A stretch of DNA of 6,172 nt. Origin: JBMORO01 sp049322295 (GTDB taxonomy: Bacteria; Patescibacteriota; Minisyncoccia; RBG-13-40-8-A). The stretch is from contig JBMORO010000051.1 in NCBI GenBank assembly GCA_049322295.1, positions 1 through 6,172 of the forward strand. The letters run 5' to 3'. The notes under the pieces were generated by a model. It saw only the letters and a list, made by a program, of their open reading frames with translations, searched no databases and was not told the DNA's origin. This document shows positions 5,049-6,172 of this stretch, piece by piece; within the stretch, counting starts at the first letter, position 1, and every line of letters starts with the position of its first letter. The position numbers were made by a program, and so were the translations under genes.

Positions 5049-5669
5049 ATGAAAGAGTCAGCTTGTAAAAAGTGTAGAAGAATAGGTCAAAAACTCTTTT
5101 TAAAAGGGGAGCGTTGTTTTACTCCTAAATGTGCGATGATAAAAAAACCATATGTACCGGGCGTACACGGCAGAAAAAGAAAACACGCTTTAACTGAATA
5201 CGGCACTCAATTAGCTGAAAAACAAAAACTAAAAAAAATTTACGGAGTAAAGGAAAGACAATTAAAGAAATATTTTAAAGAAGCCTCCAAGTCGCATGGC
5301 GTGGTTACAGATGTTTTTTTGACCAAATTAGAGACAAGAATAGATAATGTGATTTTTCGCTTAGGGTTGGCTGAATCCAGGGCCAAAGCTCGTCAGATTG
5401 TCAATCACGGTCACATTTTATTAAATGATAGAAAAATAAATATTCCTTCTATTCATGTTAAAAAAGGGGATATTATTAGGATTAAAAAATCAAGTTTAAA
5501 TAAGCCGTTATTTAGCAATTTAGAAACAAGACTTAAAAAATACAATCCTCCGACTTGGCTTTCTTTGGATAAAAAAGACTGGCAGGCAACTATTTTATCT
5601 ATGCCAGCTAAAGAAGAGATGGAAATTCCGGCTGATTTACAAATGATTGTAGAATATTATAGTAGGTAA
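5049..5669 (+). CDS. rpsD: 30S ribosomal protein S4
   Basis: S4 nucleates 30S assembly on 16S rRNA and, in E. coli, represses the alpha operon. The 206 residues match the normal family length. Cys6, Cys9, Cys23 and Cys28 (C-x2-C-x13-C-x4-C) form a zinc-binding N-terminus, so this is the zinc form of S4. PGVHGRKRKHALTEYGTQLAEKQKLKKIYG (37-66) is a family hallmark. The S4 RNA-binding domain spans about 94-150 and includes ETRIDNVIFRLGLAESRAKA and NHGHILLN. The start lacks the MARYTGP-like opening of many S4 proteins and begins at MKESACKKC. The ATG is 4 nt after the rpsK stop without a clear Shine-Dalgarno sequence, which suggests translational coupling. I saw no E. coli-like pseudoknot leader, though I could not test this by folding. 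Confidence 0.97.
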   Translation: MKESACKKCRRIGQKLFLKGERCFTPKCAMIKKPYVPGVHGRKRKHALTEYGTQLAEKQKLKKIYGVKERQLKKYFKEASKSHGVVTDVFLTKLETRIDNVIFRLGLAESRAKARQIVNHGHILLNDRKINIPSIHVKKGDIIRIKKSSLNKPLFSNLETRLKKYNPPTWLSLDKKDWQATILSMPAKEEMEIPADLQMIVEYYSR

Positions 5670-5706
5670 CAAGTAACAATTAACGAGTAACAATTAACTT
5701 TTAACA
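5665..5706. repeat. Heptad tandem repeat between rpsD and rpoA
   Basis: Six consecutive 7-nt units share the core TAAC: GGTAACA, AGTAACA, ATTAACG, AGTAACA, ATTAACT, TTTAACA. Units two and three recur as units four and five, giving a 13-nt direct repeat (5672-5684 and 5686-5698) at a 14-nt period. The TAA stop codon of rpsD falls inside the first unit. The array ends 8 nt before the rpoA ATG and offers no Shine-Dalgarno sequence. Confidence 0.75.
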
Positions 5707-5714
5707 ATAAAATT

Positions 5715-6172
5715 ATGAATCACAAAATTCCTTTACCTCAGAAACCTAAAATTATTAAAAAAGGAGAAAATCGAGCAGTTTTTGAAATCGATGGTTGCTA
5801 CCCCGGCTATGGTTTGAGTCTGGGTAATGCTTTTAGGCGGGTGCTTTTATCTTCATTGCCTGGGGCAGCTATTTCCGCAGTTAAAATCAAAGGAGTAAGC
5901 CATGAGTTTTCCACCATCCCTTATGTAGCCGAGGATGTTATTCATCTAATTTTGAATTTAAAGCAGATTAGATTTAGAATGCATGCTCCTGAAGCTCTGC
6001 CCTTAAAAGTTGATTTAAAAGTTGTTGGCGAGAAAGAGGTTAAAGCCAAAGATATAAAATTGAGTGCTGAGCTGGAAATAATCAATAAAGATACTCATAT
6101 TGCTACTCTGACTGATAAAAAAGCCAAGTTAGAAATGGAAATTGAAATCCAGGGCGGGTTAGGATATGTACC
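5715..6172 (+). CDS. rpoA: RNA polymerase alpha subunit, N-terminal part (3' end outside window)
   Basis: The alpha subunit dimerises and scaffolds assembly of RNA polymerase; its C-terminal domain contacts promoters and activators. The visible 152 codons cover most of the N-terminal assembly domain. Diagnostic blocks are GYGLSLGNAFRRVLLSSLPGAAI (residues 31-53), the dimerisation region of the family, followed by VKIKGVSHEFSTIPYVAEDVIHLILNLK (56-83), closely matching bacterial alpha. The frame is open to the window edge. The ATG at 5715 gives MNHKIPLPQKPKI and is the first start after the heptad repeat; no Shine-Dalgarno sequence is visible. It is last in the infA-rpmJ-rpsM-rpsK-rpsD series, as in the standard alpha operon. 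The C-terminal domain and the usual next gene, rplQ, would lie beyond the window. Confidence 0.96.
   Translation, partial: MNHKIPLPQKPKIIKKGENRAVFEIDGCYPGYGLSLGNAFRRVLLSSLPGAAISAVKIKGVSHEFSTIPYVAEDVIHLILNLKQIRFRMHAPEALPLKVDLKVVGEKEVKAKDIKLSAELEIINKDTHIATLTDKKAKLEMEIEIQGGLGYV

Noticed and set aside
5708..5713. TAAAAT as a -10 box for a separate rpoA promoter.
   Set aside because: It ends one base before the ATG, so the transcript would start inside the gene, and no -35 partner is evident.

Overview
The window is AT-rich (roughly one third G+C by eye). All genes are on the + strand and read cleanly with the standard bacterial code. Several features point to a Patescibacteria/CPR bacterium: an alanyl-tRNA synthetase that stops right after its editing domain, an FtsA/PilM-type actin-like protein followed by a one-pass membrane protein of the 'baseplate J/gp47 family' type known from CPR and Chloroflexi genomes, a ribosomal protein S11 with a basic N-terminal extension, and promoters placed so that mRNAs would be leaderless. 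I cannot name the lineage more precisely.

Layout. (1) 1-483: 3' end of alaS, carrying an in-frame palindromic insertion in the editing domain. (2) 484-742: a non-coding gap, locally GC-rich, holding three hairpins enclosed by a 10-bp terminal inverted repeat, then a promoter. (3) 743-3654: an FtsA-like ATPase gene and a gene for a bitopic membrane protein. They are separated by 68 nt that fold into a hairpin covering the ribosome-binding site of the second gene. (4) 3661-6172: a strong promoter with a 16-bp palindrome over its -10 box, then infA-rpmJ-rpsM-rpsK-rpsD-rpoA, the classic alpha operon headed by IF-1 and L36. rpoA runs off the window.

How the genes work together. The alpha-operon genes supply initiation factor IF-1, four ribosomal proteins (L36, S13, S11, S4) and the RNA polymerase alpha subunit. 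alaS charges tRNA-Ala. The middle pair looks like a cytoplasmic actin-fold protein plus a membrane-anchored partner, an arrangement resembling PilM with PilN or FtsA with its membrane partners; this partnership is inferred.

The most unusual signals are small repeats. Two copies of a 72-82 bp AT-rich palindromic repeat sit immediately before rpmJ and rpsK, and in both cases the repeat ends in the GTG start codon. A heptad tandem repeat lies between rpsD and rpoA. GC-rich palindromes with 3-nt loops occur both inside alaS and in the gap after it.
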